Source: CAYPLH01 sp964411505
GTDB lineage: Bacteria > Bacillota > Clostridia > CAYPLH01 > DUMO01
DNA length: 64,000 bases
Assembly: GCA_964411505.1 (NCBI GenBank)
Contig: CAYPLH010000018.1
Coordinates: forward strand, 1-64,000
Reading direction: 5' to 3'
Shown: positions 36,329 to 46,276 of the stretch, piece after piece
Numbering within the stretch: position 1 is the stretch's first letter
Layout of the letters: every line of letters begins with the position of its first letter
Translations under genes and position numbers: made by a program
Notes under the pieces: generated by a model
The model's input: the letters and a program-made list of their open reading frames with translations, nothing else
Told to the model about the DNA's origin: nothing
Database searches by the model: none

Positions 36329-37588
36329 TCACTCGCCCGATCCTCTTAATTGCCAGTAATACAATGTACTTGCTATAGCCAGCATACAAAATCCCAAAGC
36401 TAAAATGGGTAAAGCATATCCACCCACTTCGAGTGCTTTATTACCCGAGAAAATAACCATAAAACCTTCCATTGCCCATCGATTGATAGTCAGCTTACTC
36501 AAAAACTGTACAAAACCTGGCATTGATGTTAATGGATAAATGTTTCCACCTATAACCGCCATAAGAAGTATTCCAAGGTTCCCAATCATGTCAGCTGATT
36601 TTGGTGTTCGAGATATTGACGAAACCAGAAGCGACCAGCACGAAACAGCAAATAATACTGAACTAAACATAAAAATAACATTCTTATAACCTGAACCCCA
36701 ATAATTTTTAAATAGTGAAACTGTTATTATAAAAGTAGTAATAAATTGAACCGAAGACAAAAGCAAAGTTACTAAAAACTTTGACGCCATTATTTGCCAT
36801 ACCTTTGCCGCAGATGCCCTGAGCCTATCAAACAGCCCAAGTTCTCGTTCGGTAACAAGCATTTTAACACCCGGCATACCTGCAAACATAAGAAATATGA
36901 CTAAAAGTGATGAAGTAAAATACTCAAAAGGCGTAAGATTAAGACCCGAAGGTGTTTGCACATTTCTAAATACCTTTCCTCTGACCATTGCTTCCATAAC
37001 AACACGGGTTGCCGATTCTGTATATTCCTGCTCAAGCTCAAGACCGGATACTCCCGCTTGTTTATTATAATAATAAATTGCATTTATAGCACTTTGTCCT
37101 GCAGAAACCAAATTGCATGCGCTTTGAACAAGGTTTCTAACTATAAAAGAATGCAGAGGCATATTAGCATTTCCTACAACCTTAATTGGTCTATTTTCTC
37201 CATGAGATACACTTGTTGTAAAATCTTGTGGGATGGTAATAAAAGCTGAAATATGATTATCCTCCAGCATAGAAACTGCCCTATCTTCTTGTAGAATCAA
37301 AATGTTTTTGAATATTCCAACTTCTTCAAGCTGTCTTATAACCATTCTTGATTGAGTAGTATCCTCTTTGTCCACTATAGCAATATCAAAAGGTTCAATA
37401 AAGGAGTTTTCCTTTATATAGTCTTTGAGGGTATATGCAAAGAGAGATATAAAAAGCACCGGCATCACCATTAGCAGTATAACGGCTTTCCAATCCTTCA
37501 AAAATAGTTTAAGATCGTTTTTGAAAATGGTAGTAAATGCTGACATAAACCTCACTTGTCCCTTTTGTTTTTCTCTCTTATTTGTCAA
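36329..37588 (-). CDS. ABC-2 type transporter permease
   Basis: A 419-residue permease with the same plan: one helix near residues 35-55, an external domain to about 220, then a six-helix membrane domain including VTERELGLFDRLRAS before helix 3. It is paired with the following permease. Residues 1-14 (MTNKREKQKGQVRF) may not be translated if the start is the internal Met15. Confidence 0.85.
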   Translation of the reverse strand: MTNKREKQKGQVRFMSAFTTIFKNDLKLFLKDWKAVILLMVMPVLFISLFAYTLKDYIKENSFIEPFDIAIVDKEDTTQSRMVIRQLEEVGIFKNILILQEDRAVSMLEDNHISAFITIPQDFTTSVSHGENRPIKVVGNANMPLHSFIVRNLVQSACNLVSAGQSAINAIYYYNKQAGVSGLELEQEYTESATRVVMEAMVRGKVFRNVQTPSGLNLTPFEYFTSSLLVIFLMFAGMPGVKMLVTERELGLFDRLRASAAKVWQIMASKFLVTLLLSSVQFITTFIITVSLFKNYWGSGYKNVIFMFSSVLFAVSCWSLLVSSISRTPKSADMIGNLGILLMAVIGGNIYPLTSMPGFVQFLSKLTINRWAMEGFMVIFSGNKALEVGGYALPILALGFCMLAIASTLYYWQLRGSGE

Positions 37589-37670
37589 TGCTTCTTAACT
37601 TTTTCGTGCTTATCTTATGTTTATGTTATCAACCTGTCCAACTGACCGTCTGATATACCTTTCAACAAAC

Positions 37671-39419
37671 TCATTTCCCGGGCAAACTCATTAAGCTGTC
37701 TATAATCTGTTTATTCTTCAAATAAAACATTCCGAACGACATCAGAACTCTATTTTCAAGGCTTTCCATATCTTGCATAGAAAACTCGTTAAGATCAATA
37801 GTTTCCTTTCCCAAAAGGTCAGTAACTGCAACCTCTTCTATCTCAAATATATTTCTTTTATTAACATTCAGCATAAAACCAAAAGCTTCAAAATTAAACG
37901 AAGGCATGCAAAAATCCGCCTCAAGGGTAATTGATTTGTCCTGAGTTTTGAATTTCTCATTTTCTGTTTGCTCAAGTCTAAGTACACCATTAATTTTATT
38001 GTGAACTTCGGTACTCTTATCTGTTATTTCAATATCGTAGTTTATATTCTTAATTTCCATTAAGGTTAGATTATCAAGCTTATCATCAAAACCTAACCGA
38101 AGCGAAATGTTCATGCTGTTATCCTCACACATAAAATTAAATGTTGAAACCTTTTGAGTTGGGGCATCTTCCCCTACCTTTTTGGTCGATATTTCAAATG
38201 CCCATGGCTCATCTGCGTCAATTTTCACATCAACAAAGCTGTCACAGATATTATTTGACGTATTGTATGTACCAGAATGCAGCCTTATGACCTTTTTAGG
38301 CTCGCTTCCAAACACAAAGGGCAATGTAATCTTCCTGTCAACAATGTTTCCTTTTTTATCAATTAGAACACTCATGGTTACCTCTTCTGGAAAAGTACAT
38401 GCCGAGACAAAGTTGTATAATAAACCTTTGAATGACTCTGGGTTACTCATTATTTCTAAGGACTGAGAATAATAAGAATCCGCGCCTATAAAATTTGCTA
38501 TTTGCAAAATCCCCGTTTCATCAAGGTATTTAACCACCGAAGATAGGTTCCCATATACAAGCTTCATGAATTTTTCATCTTCTAAAGCTGTGTCTGTTAG
38601 TTGCTTTAGTAGTGACTTAAACTTTTCACCACTGAGTTTTACGATTATTTCCTTTACCTTAATATTCTTATCATCAACTTGTAAGCTTGAAATTTCACCA
38701 TATTTTATATATTCCTCACCATTAATGGTTTGAGAGCTTTTACCCTCACTTTCTTTTGATTGTGCAGTTTGTTTCGTATCATTAGTCAAGAATGCCTTTA
38801 AAAATTCGCCTAATTCACCTGCTAAATCATTGATTTCAGGTTCAGAATAATAGATGCTTTTTAAAAGCCCCGAAGAATTAAATAGTTTAAGAGGTTCAAT
38901 GAACCTTATCCCGTATCTTTGTGAAATAAGACTGTATATATGTTCCAATCTGTCTTTATTGATGTTTAGCCAAGTTTCAGGCATAATAACCGGTACTGAA
39001 AGCCATATTCTCTGTTCATCTTTTAATGCCCTTACGTCAACAAGCGGAGTATCTGCCATATATAGCGATAAATCGGATTTGGCTTTATTCCCTTCAGCAT
39101 CATTTTTCGTACTAATTCCAATTTTAACATTATTCAAAAGAGATACTGTATTCTTAATGTTTTCAGGCATTGCATCAGCATTCATTAGAGTTCGAATTTC
39201 AATTTCGCTACTATGCCTCCCAGATAAATATGGTATATTCTCCTCATAGAACTTATTATAATTATTTTTATATGTATCTATGTACCCTTTGAGGCTCTTT
39301 CCTTCAACTTCAAAATAATAAAGATGTGCGAGTCTGTACTCAAGCGCATAGTACAACGCCGCCCCTCCTGCAGTCAGTATTAATAAAGCAGCAATTATAA
39401 TTATAGATTTTTTGTTCAT
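37671..39419 (-). CDS. Secreted or anchored hypothetical protein of export operon
   Basis: A 582-residue protein with an N-terminal signal anchor (about residues 4-25). The rest is hydrophilic and beta-rich. No known domain is recognised. It lies between the ATPase gene and the permeases, so it may be an accessory of the exporter or its cargo. Confidence 0.6.
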   Translation of the reverse strand: MNKKSIIIIAALLILTAGGAALYYALEYRLAHLYYFEVEGKSLKGYIDTYKNNYNKFYEENIPYLSGRHSSEIEIRTLMNADAMPENIKNTVSLLNNVKIGISTKNDAEGNKAKSDLSLYMADTPLVDVRALKDEQRIWLSVPVIMPETWLNINKDRLEHIYSLISQRYGIRFIEPLKLFNSSGLLKSIYYSEPEINDLAGELGEFLKAFLTNDTKQTAQSKESEGKSSQTINGEEYIKYGEISSLQVDDKNIKVKEIIVKLSGEKFKSLLKQLTDTALEDEKFMKLVYGNLSSVVKYLDETGILQIANFIGADSYYSQSLEIMSNPESFKGLLYNFVSACTFPEEVTMSVLIDKKGNIVDRKITLPFVFGSEPKKVIRLHSGTYNTSNNICDSFVDVKIDADEPWAFEISTKKVGEDAPTQKVSTFNFMCEDNSMNISLRLGFDDKLDNLTLMEIKNINYDIEITDKSTEVHNKINGVLRLEQTENEKFKTQDKSITLEADFCMPSFNFEAFGFMLNVNKRNIFEIEEVAVTDLLGKETIDLNEFSMQDMESLENRVLMSFGMFYLKNKQIIDSLMSLPGK

Positions 39420-39508
39420 ACAACCTCTCCTGTAAATTTCTTATTAGTACTACTGTTTCTAAATAGCATCATTTGGTATGATGCTATTTGGTATTGTACC
39501 ATTTTTGG

Positions 39509-40243
39509 TTAATCTGAACCTCCAAAAACTGATATCATTACTTCTTCAAGATCGTCATGTCCATAATAATTTAAAATTTCTTTTTTTGTACCAGAAAGCT
39601 TAACTTGACCGTTATGAAGAAGTGTAAATCTGTCACAAAGTGAAGATAGCTCATTGATATAATGACTAGTTATCACTATAGTACATCCCTTATGTTTTAG
39701 ATCAAGAAGTGCATCCAGAATATATTTTTTAGAAAGTATATCTACACCTACAACAGGTTCATCCATAACAATTATTTCTGGACTATGAATCAACCCAACA
39801 GCAATATTTAACCTACGTTTCATTCCGCCTGAATATTCGTCTACCTTCTGTTTTGCCCTTTTATCAAGCTGCACAATTTTTAGCACCTCTTGTATCCTCT
39901 TCTTTTTCAAAGGTCCTCTAAGTCCATATACTCCAGCCCAAAAGTTAAGATTATCAAGTCCTGAAAGCATTGGATAAAGAGCAATATCCTGAGGCACATA
40001 GCCAAGCATGCTTTTTATTTTACCCGACTGTTTTGATACACTGTATCCATTTACATAGATGTCCCCTTGCGTAGGCTTTGTTAGTCCGGTAAGAATTGAT
40101 ATAAATGTTGACTTGCCTGCAGCATTCGGACCCACAAGTCCATAAATTTCACCTTTTCTTATCTCAAGATTAATATTGTCAAGAGCAGTGAACTTTCCGT
40201 ATTTTTTTACCAGGTTCTTTACATCGATTACCCTATCACTCAT
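39509..40243 (-). CDS. ABC transporter ATP-binding protein
   Basis: A 244-residue ATPase of the ABC-2/drug export class. The Walker A is GPNAAGKST (alanine where glycine is usual), the signature EYSGGMKRRL, the Walker B EIIVMDEP and the H-loop ITSHYINE. It heads the operon with the hypothetical protein and two ABC-2 permeases. Confidence 0.92.
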   Translation of the reverse strand: MSDRVIDVKNLVKKYGKFTALDNINLEIRKGEIYGLVGPNAAGKSTFISILTGLTKPTQGDIYVNGYSVSKQSGKIKSMLGYVPQDIALYPMLSGLDNLNFWAGVYGLRGPLKKKRIQEVLKIVQLDKRAKQKVDEYSGGMKRRLNIAVGLIHSPEIIVMDEPVVGVDILSKKYILDALLDLKHKGCTIVITSHYINELSSLCDRFTLLHNGQVKLSGTKKEILNYYGHDDLEEVMISVFGGSD

Positions 40244-40383
40244 TTTTACCCTCGTACATTATTAAATTTCATAATACTATTATACAAGAGATTTGACATG
40301 TTTAGCATAGAAATTTGAAAATCTTATAAAAAGATAACGCAGATGATTCCCGCCAAATTTTCTAAAATCAAGTTAACCCTAAG

Positions 40384-40737
40384 CTACACTATTCTGGTAA
40401 GGATATAAAACAGAAGCAGAATACTGCCTGTTAAAACAGAATTAATTACCACATTGGTCAAAAAGCCTTTTTTTCGTCTGAGTTTCGGATGCTTTTCATT
40501 CCCAAAAGCTTCTACACCTTTTACATTATTTTGCTTAATGTATTCACTTATTATATCTTCTGCCTCTTTTAAGAGGTATTCGTTCTTCCACTTTGCCTTC
40601 TTTTTTGATGAATCAGGCTTAGCGTTGTTTCCAACGGCATTCTCCGGCTCATTCTTAAGTATCAAAATTGCCTCTTCTATTACGTTGGAAGGAATATTTT
40701 TTATCACTACTATTTTTTTTGAAATTCCATTAACCAT
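40384..40737 (-). CDS. Small C-terminally anchored hypothetical protein
   Basis: About 117 residues from ATG 40737, five bases after GGAGG. Mostly hydrophilic with a lysine-rich middle (SSKKKAKWKNEY) and one hydrophobic helix at the very C-terminus (SVLTGSILLLFYIL). No family recognised. It lies between spoIIE and the ABC ATPase gene on the same strand. Confidence 0.6.
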   Translation of the reverse strand: MVNGISKKIVVIKNIPSNVIEEAILILKNEPENAVGNNAKPDSSKKKAKWKNEYLLKEAEDIISEYIKQNNVKGVEAFGNEKHPKLRRKKGFLTNVVINSVLTGSILLLFYILTRIV

Positions 40738-40847
40738 AAAAGCCTCCGCCAAAATCCAAACATTGGAACACTTTTTCCACAAAGGTAGTTTATGTTAGTT
40801 TTCAGCTATTATACATATTTTATAAATCATCTCATTTTATGATTGCC

Positions 40848-43259
40848 CTATGATCTATGACCAGACCATACTTTAGCAGCAAGTACTAACATGTCATCAC
40901 GAGATTTACCGCCACTTACTGCAAGTGCTTTGTTCAAAACATCATCAGCAATTTCCTGGGGGTTTCTGCTTTCTAACTCTGATAAAAAATCCTCGAGAAT
41001 AAAACCATCAACCACATTCTCATAAAATGAATCATAAATACCATCAGTCATCATAATAATGAAATCTCCGTCCTCCACATTAAAATGCATCAGCTCTGTT
41101 TCCACACTGCCCAAAATTCCAGCAGGTAAAGATATCGTTTTAATTATCTTAACCATGTCATCTTTTTTTATATATGTTGGCGCAGCGCCTATTTTGACAA
41201 ATTCCACATCACCGTCATATAGATCAATTATGGAAAGGTCTATTGTCGCAAAACTTTCTTCATTTGATTTCATTAGAAGAATTGAATTAATGATATTAAT
41301 AGTCGTATCTGTATCAAATCCAGAATCTACAAGCTCTTCAAGAAGCTTGATTACAGTATTACTTTGGATAGCAGCTCCTTCACCAGATCCCATACCATCA
41401 CTTAAAGCAGCAATAAACTTACTCTCTCCTGTGTTGAAAAATGTATAGCTGTCTCCAGATTTAAACATCCCGGACTTCGGTTTCATGCTGACACCCATTG
41501 TTACACTAAGCACTTCTTCTTCCATTAATCTTAATACAAACATATCCGATGACTTTTTGCCGCTTCTTGAACCATTCTTTCTCATTTTTCTTCCTGTTGC
41601 TGTAGAAACTATTTTCTCTATAAGACTGATATTCTCCCTTGCTTCCTGACATTCTTTATTGGAATTAGAAATTTCAATCTCATATTTCCCCCACTTATTT
41701 TCATATACAGTAACATCCTCAGCTTTTATCCCGGACTCTTTGAGTTTATCTTTTATCAAATACTCAAGATCACCTTTAAATGACTCTTCTATGCTAATTT
41801 CTGTTGCCAGACCTGTTATTATTTTGGATAAACCACTTAATTGCTGTGAAAGCATCTCACGGCTCTCATTTATTTTATTTTTCCACACTGTATTCACCTT
41901 CAATACTTCATATAAGCTATTTGCTTCATTTACAAAGCTATTAATACGCTCACATCGCTCCAAAAGATAATTAGGAACATCCTCCCTTGCTACCCAACCT
42001 TTCATTTCAAGTATTTCTACAATGGAGAAAAACGACTGATATGTACTGTAAAAATTTCTGTCCCAACAATGCCTGCATAAACTGCAATTTTTACATACCT
42101 TATCAGCAACACGGTCAAGCAAAATTGAAACATCCTGCTTATTTGATACAGGTTTTGCTTCTGCTATTTCATCATAAGTTTTTGCCAAACAGATGAAAGC
42201 ATTTGAAAATTTCTTAAGTTTATCTACAGTCATTTCCCTGATCTTTTTTGCATAGTTTTTTTTATCGCCTACTAGCTTTACTGACGCTTTTTCACAAATA
42301 CCTGACACAATACCCAGCAGTCTAGCGGGTATTAAAAGAAATATAATTACTGCCGGTAAAATCTCTTTTATATGAATCAAAACCTCTGTTGAACCATTGA
42401 TATGAAAAGTCAAAATTGCATTCCCCAATACAAATCCAAGGATTGACCCCGTCTTGCCTAAATTTTTAAAAACGCCTGCCAAAAGTCCACAAAATGCATA
42501 TGAGGCAATTATTTCAGGGTTTTTTGCTGCGGTAAGGCTTATTATAAGTCCCATGGCTACACCTAGTGCGGAGCCAACACCGGCTCCGAATTTGTGACCT
42601 AACGATAAAATTACAAATATACACAATATGTTCATTACAGATGTCCCTGCAATATAAATATTACCAAGTCCTGAAATCAAAACTGCTGCTGCTATTGTTA
42701 AACTAATCAGCTCTTCGTTTGAGTAATAACCGCTGCGTGATGACTCAGTCAATGTAGTAAGGAAATATTTAAATATGAATACAAGACAAAAAACCATACA
42801 GCTAAAAAATATTAATTTGAAAAGGTCATACATTAGTAGCCCATCAAGATAGACCACAATAATTCCAGGTATAAATACACTAACAAACGAAACTAGTGCA
42901 TGCTTTAGCTTTGCTTTTCCATCTTCATAGTTTATAATAAGACCAAATGTTTTAAAAAGTACCATAGCAGACAGGCTAATAAATATTTGATCAACAGCAC
43001 CTACAGAGATCATACCAAAAGTCAGTCCCACAGCCATAAATGCTTTATTTACCTCAAGTCCCGTTGCTGCAGCATATAGCGCAAACCCAAAAGGCATAAA
43101 CTGTCCAAGCAACGACGCCCTGCCCATAAAAATAGAAATAAGCAAAGCCGTCATGTTTTGCTTGGTAAATATAAGTCTGGTCACTCTGTTATTTCTAACT
43201 TCTCCAAACTTTCTTACAGCATTTTGAATAATCATGTTTGATGATAATTGTTCATTCAT
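40848..43259 (-). CDS. spoIIE: Stage II sporulation protein E phosphatase
   Basis: About 803 residues from ATG 43259 (GGGGGA seven bases upstream). The N-terminal part has roughly ten membrane helices, the middle is the FtsZ-interacting/regulatory region with a cysteine group (CKNCSLCRHCW), and the C-terminus is a PP2C phosphatase (ALSDGMGSGEGA, MMTDGIYDSF). SpoIIE dephosphorylates SpoIIAA to activate SigF in the forespore. Its presence shows the organism sporulates. The promoter has the unusual long spacer described separately. Confidence 0.96.
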   Translation of the reverse strand: MNEQLSSNMIIQNAVRKFGEVRNNRVTRLIFTKQNMTALLISIFMGRASLLGQFMPFGFALYAAATGLEVNKAFMAVGLTFGMISVGAVDQIFISLSAMVLFKTFGLIINYEDGKAKLKHALVSFVSVFIPGIIVVYLDGLLMYDLFKLIFFSCMVFCLVFIFKYFLTTLTESSRSGYYSNEELISLTIAAAVLISGLGNIYIAGTSVMNILCIFVILSLGHKFGAGVGSALGVAMGLIISLTAAKNPEIIASYAFCGLLAGVFKNLGKTGSILGFVLGNAILTFHINGSTEVLIHIKEILPAVIIFLLIPARLLGIVSGICEKASVKLVGDKKNYAKKIREMTVDKLKKFSNAFICLAKTYDEIAEAKPVSNKQDVSILLDRVADKVCKNCSLCRHCWDRNFYSTYQSFFSIVEILEMKGWVAREDVPNYLLERCERINSFVNEANSLYEVLKVNTVWKNKINESREMLSQQLSGLSKIITGLATEISIEESFKGDLEYLIKDKLKESGIKAEDVTVYENKWGKYEIEISNSNKECQEARENISLIEKIVSTATGRKMRKNGSRSGKKSSDMFVLRLMEEEVLSVTMGVSMKPKSGMFKSGDSYTFFNTGESKFIAALSDGMGSGEGAAIQSNTVIKLLEELVDSGFDTDTTINIINSILLMKSNEESFATIDLSIIDLYDGDVEFVKIGAAPTYIKKDDMVKIIKTISLPAGILGSVETELMHFNVEDGDFIIMMTDGIYDSFYENVVDGFILEDFLSELESRNPQEIADDVLNKALAVSGGKSRDDMLVLAAKVWSGHRS

Positions 43260-43330
43260 CTTTTGTTCCCCCAAAATTTGTCATTAGTATAAACCCCAAA
43301 AAAACCTATTGCTATTAGGCGGCATGGTTG

Positions 43331-43363
43331 ATTATAAAGGAATCGTAAAAAAAAGTTTGTCAA
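43331..43363 (-). promoter_or_regulatory. spoIIE promoter with 21-base spacer
   Basis: On the minus strand TTGACA (43358-43363) and TATAAT (43331-43336) are both perfect consensus but separated by 21 bases rather than 17. Spo0A-dependent SigA promoters of spoIIE and spoIIG in Bacillus share this wide spacing. A TGTCAGAA resembling a disrupted 0A box lies about 40 bases upstream. Confidence 0.75.
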
Positions 43364-43773
43364 TTTCCCTTATTGCTTATAAAAACATTCTGACATTTAT
43401 CAGCAAATATTTACTCTGATTTTTCATGGGCAAGCTTGAGAGAGTTTTAATCAAGATGTTTTTCTAAGTAATTTGATAAAGAATATTGTAGTATACCGAC
43501 AAAAAATTATCACAAAATTTAATATATAAAAATAATATTTTGGGTAATATCCTAACACCTGGTGAAACGTTGTTCTGATTAGTGCATACTGTGTGCCTAG
43601 CTTGAATGGTAAGAAAAGGAGTTGACTTAAAAATTTGCAAAGGGCATCTACTATGCAGTTCCCATTTTGTAAAAAGGTGTACTTTCCTTGTGCTTGGCTA
43701 ATGGTTAGCAACTGCCAGCCCCCATAGCGAACCTTCACCACCTAGTTACACACCATGCGTGGCGCACGACCAC
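43364..43773. other. Intergenic region between spoIIE and EF-G gene
   Basis: About 410 bases upstream of the spoIIE promoter. A 96-residue minus-strand frame (43451-43741) looks non-coding or relic; nothing in it is recognised. Confidence 0.4.
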
Positions 43774-43800
43774 AAAAAAAGAGGCATAGCCTCTTTTTTT
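43774..43800 (-). terminator. Symmetrical terminator after EF-G paralogue
   Basis: Seven A's, GAGGC, ATA, GCCTC and seven T's form a self-complementary hairpin that can end transcription in both directions, 54 bases after the EF-G stop. Confidence 0.85.
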
Positions 43801-43853
43801 AAAACTATTTTGATAAATCACAAATCAGTGTCCCAAACGATACTTTGTTAGTA

Positions 43854-45935
43854 TTATTCGCCTTCCTCTTCTCTTTTAGCTTCCTCAATAACCTTCTGAG
43901 CTATGTTGGATGGAGTCTCCTCATACCTTTCAAACCAGATTCTAAAGTATCCTCTTCCTTGTGTCATTGATCTTAAATCTGTTGCGTATTTAAACATTTC
44001 AGCTTGCGGAACTTCAGCTACAATCTGTTGAATTCCACCTTCTTGGGGATTCATGCCTAGAATTCTTCCGCGTCTTTTATTAAGGTCACCAATTATATCT
44101 CCCATATAGTTGTCAGGTATATATACTTCAACATGAGCTATAGGTTCAAGTAATGCTGGACTGGCTTCTGCCATACCTTTTTTGTAAGCCAGGCTAGCTG
44201 CTATTTTGAAAGCCATTTCTGACGAGTCAACTGGATGGTAGGAACCATCAACCAAAGTTGCTTTAAGATTAACAACAGGATAACCTGCAAGCACGCCCTT
44301 GCTTATGCTGTCACGCAGACCCTTTTCAACTGCTATGAAATACTGCCTTGGAACTGCTCCACCAAAAACTTTTTCTTCAAATACAAGATCTTCCTGATCA
44401 CTTGGCTCAAACTCTATAAATACATGTCCGTACTGCCCATGTCCACCTGACTGTTTCTTGTGCTTGCCTTCTACTTTGACCATTTTTCTGATAGTTTCCC
44501 TATATGGCACCTTAGGATCTTTTAAGTCAACAGCAACATTAAACTTATTCTTAAGCTTGCTTACAGCAACATCGAGATGCTGTTCACCCACACCCGAAAT
44601 AATAATTTGCTTGCTTTCAGGGTTTATTTCGACTCTAAAAGTAGGATCTTCGTCCTGTATTCTTTGAAGACCTGCGCCTATCTTTTCCTCGTCGCCCTTT
44701 GCTTTAGGCTCTACAGCAAGTGATATTGCAGGCTCTGGGAAAACAATTTTTTCAAGTGAAACCTGGTTGGCTTGGTCGCACAATGTATCATTAGTATTAG
44801 TTATCTGAAGCTTTGCAACAGCTCCTATATCTCCAGCCACAACTTTTGGCACCGAAATCTTTTCTTTTCCTTGTAGGCAGAATAACTGTGATATTTTCTC
44901 GGATTTTTCCTGATCTATATTATATACAGTGGAATCAGCCTTAATTGCTCCTGAAAATACCTTAAACAAAGATATTCTCCCAACAAACGGATCTGCAATT
45001 GTTTTGAACACTAATGCAGCACAAGGGCCACTCTCAGAAATCACCAAATCAATTTTTTCATCACTGCCAGGCTTTTGGGCTTTGACCTTTCCCTTTACAT
45101 CGGGTGCAGGCATGATATCTAATATACCATCCATAAAAGTTTTTACACCTTGGTTATTGAAGGCTGAACCACAAAAAACAGGCACTAGGGATCCTTCACC
45201 TAAGCCTATGCTCAAGCCTTTTCTAATCTCTTCGGTGGTAAACTCTTCTCCCCCGAAAAACTTTTCCATGAGCTCCTCGTCATTTTCAGCAATTGCCTCA
45301 TTAAGAGATTCTTTGATTTCATGAACTCTATCAGTAAGTGATGCAGGAATTTCAATATCTGTAGTATTTCCCTTATCATCGAATTTCATTGCTTTCATGT
45401 TAAGTATATCGACTATACCTATGAATTTACCATTTTCAATAATTGGGAGTTGAAACGCAACAACGCCCACTCCAAATGTTTCTTTAAGCTGTTCTAATGT
45501 TCCATCAAAGTCAGCGTTTTCTTCGTCCATTTTGCTTACATAGAACATTTTAGGTATGCCTTGCCCACTTGCATATGCCCAGGATTTTTCAGTTCCAACT
45601 TGAATGCCACCTTTTGCATGTACCAAAATGACCGCTCCATCAGCAACCCTAATACCCTGCATAACTTCACCGGCAAAATCAAAATATCCCGGAGTGTCGA
45701 TTACATTTATTTTATAATCCTTCCATTCACAAGGCACTAATGTTGTGCTAATAGAAATATTTCTTTTAATTTCCTCGGGATCATAATCGGATACAGTACT
45801 TCCGTCAGGTATTTTCCCCATTCGATCAATTGCCCCGCAGTTGTACAACATCGCTTCGGCAAGAGTGGTCTTACCTGCTCCTCCATGGGACATTAAGCAT
45901 ATGTTGCGGATCTTGTCCGTAGTATAAGCTTTCAT
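43854..45935 (-). CDS. Elongation factor G-like GTPase (EF-G2 type)
   Basis: A 693-residue five-domain translocase-like GTPase. The P-loop is SHGGAGKTT. The G3 motif is DTPGYFDF, where canonical EF-G has DTPGHVDF, so the catalytic histidine is tyrosine; G4 is SKMD instead of NKMD. Domains II to V are present (for example HGQYGHVFIEFEP, and a C-terminal RGRILGMNPQEGG). These changes mark the EF-G-like paralogue group rather than the housekeeping FusA, which is expected elsewhere with the ribosomal genes. The role is uncertain; some paralogues act in stress or ribosome rescue. Confidence 0.9.
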   Translation of the reverse strand: MKAYTTDKIRNICLMSHGGAGKTTLAEAMLYNCGAIDRMGKIPDGSTVSDYDPEEIKRNISISTTLVPCEWKDYKINVIDTPGYFDFAGEVMQGIRVADGAVILVHAKGGIQVGTEKSWAYASGQGIPKMFYVSKMDEENADFDGTLEQLKETFGVGVVAFQLPIIENGKFIGIVDILNMKAMKFDDKGNTTDIEIPASLTDRVHEIKESLNEAIAENDEELMEKFFGGEEFTTEEIRKGLSIGLGEGSLVPVFCGSAFNNQGVKTFMDGILDIMPAPDVKGKVKAQKPGSDEKIDLVISESGPCAALVFKTIADPFVGRISLFKVFSGAIKADSTVYNIDQEKSEKISQLFCLQGKEKISVPKVVAGDIGAVAKLQITNTNDTLCDQANQVSLEKIVFPEPAISLAVEPKAKGDEEKIGAGLQRIQDEDPTFRVEINPESKQIIISGVGEQHLDVAVSKLKNKFNVAVDLKDPKVPYRETIRKMVKVEGKHKKQSGGHGQYGHVFIEFEPSDQEDLVFEEKVFGGAVPRQYFIAVEKGLRDSISKGVLAGYPVVNLKATLVDGSYHPVDSSEMAFKIAASLAYKKGMAEASPALLEPIAHVEVYIPDNYMGDIIGDLNKRRGRILGMNPQEGGIQQIVAEVPQAEMFKYATDLRSMTQGRGYFRIWFERYEETPSNIAQKVIEEAKREEEGE

Positions 45936-46276
45936 AAAAACTCCCCCTTATTAGTTTGACTTTCCTATAATGCTTGATAATATATTATCTTACCTAAAAA
46001 TTAGAAAAATAATTCAAAATCTTTAGGACATTTTCAAATAGATACTTAAATTTCTGCAGTAAGTCACTCGGTGCTTTTTGACAGATAATCATATTATAAC
46101 ATTAAACAGGTAAAGTTGAACAGTGAAATTATTATTTTTTTATTTTGTTCATCGTATGCCCTTCATATTTTAGGTTTTTAAAAGCTTTGAGTTTTTATTG
46201 AATAATTTTATATTAAGTAATAAACTATATGGAAATACACTCTTTTATTCAAATTTACAGTAGGAGGATTATTTAA
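45936..46276. other. Divergent intergenic region between EF-G and aroF genes
   Basis: 341 AT-rich bases between divergent genes. A weak plus-strand promoter (TTGAAT, 17 bases, TAAACT at 46198-46226) could serve aroF. No T-box or other riboswitch is recognised. Confidence 0.35.

Noticed and set aside
43451..43741. 96-residue ORF between spoIIE and the EF-G gene
   Set aside because: No start signal, no family and irregular composition; probably chance.
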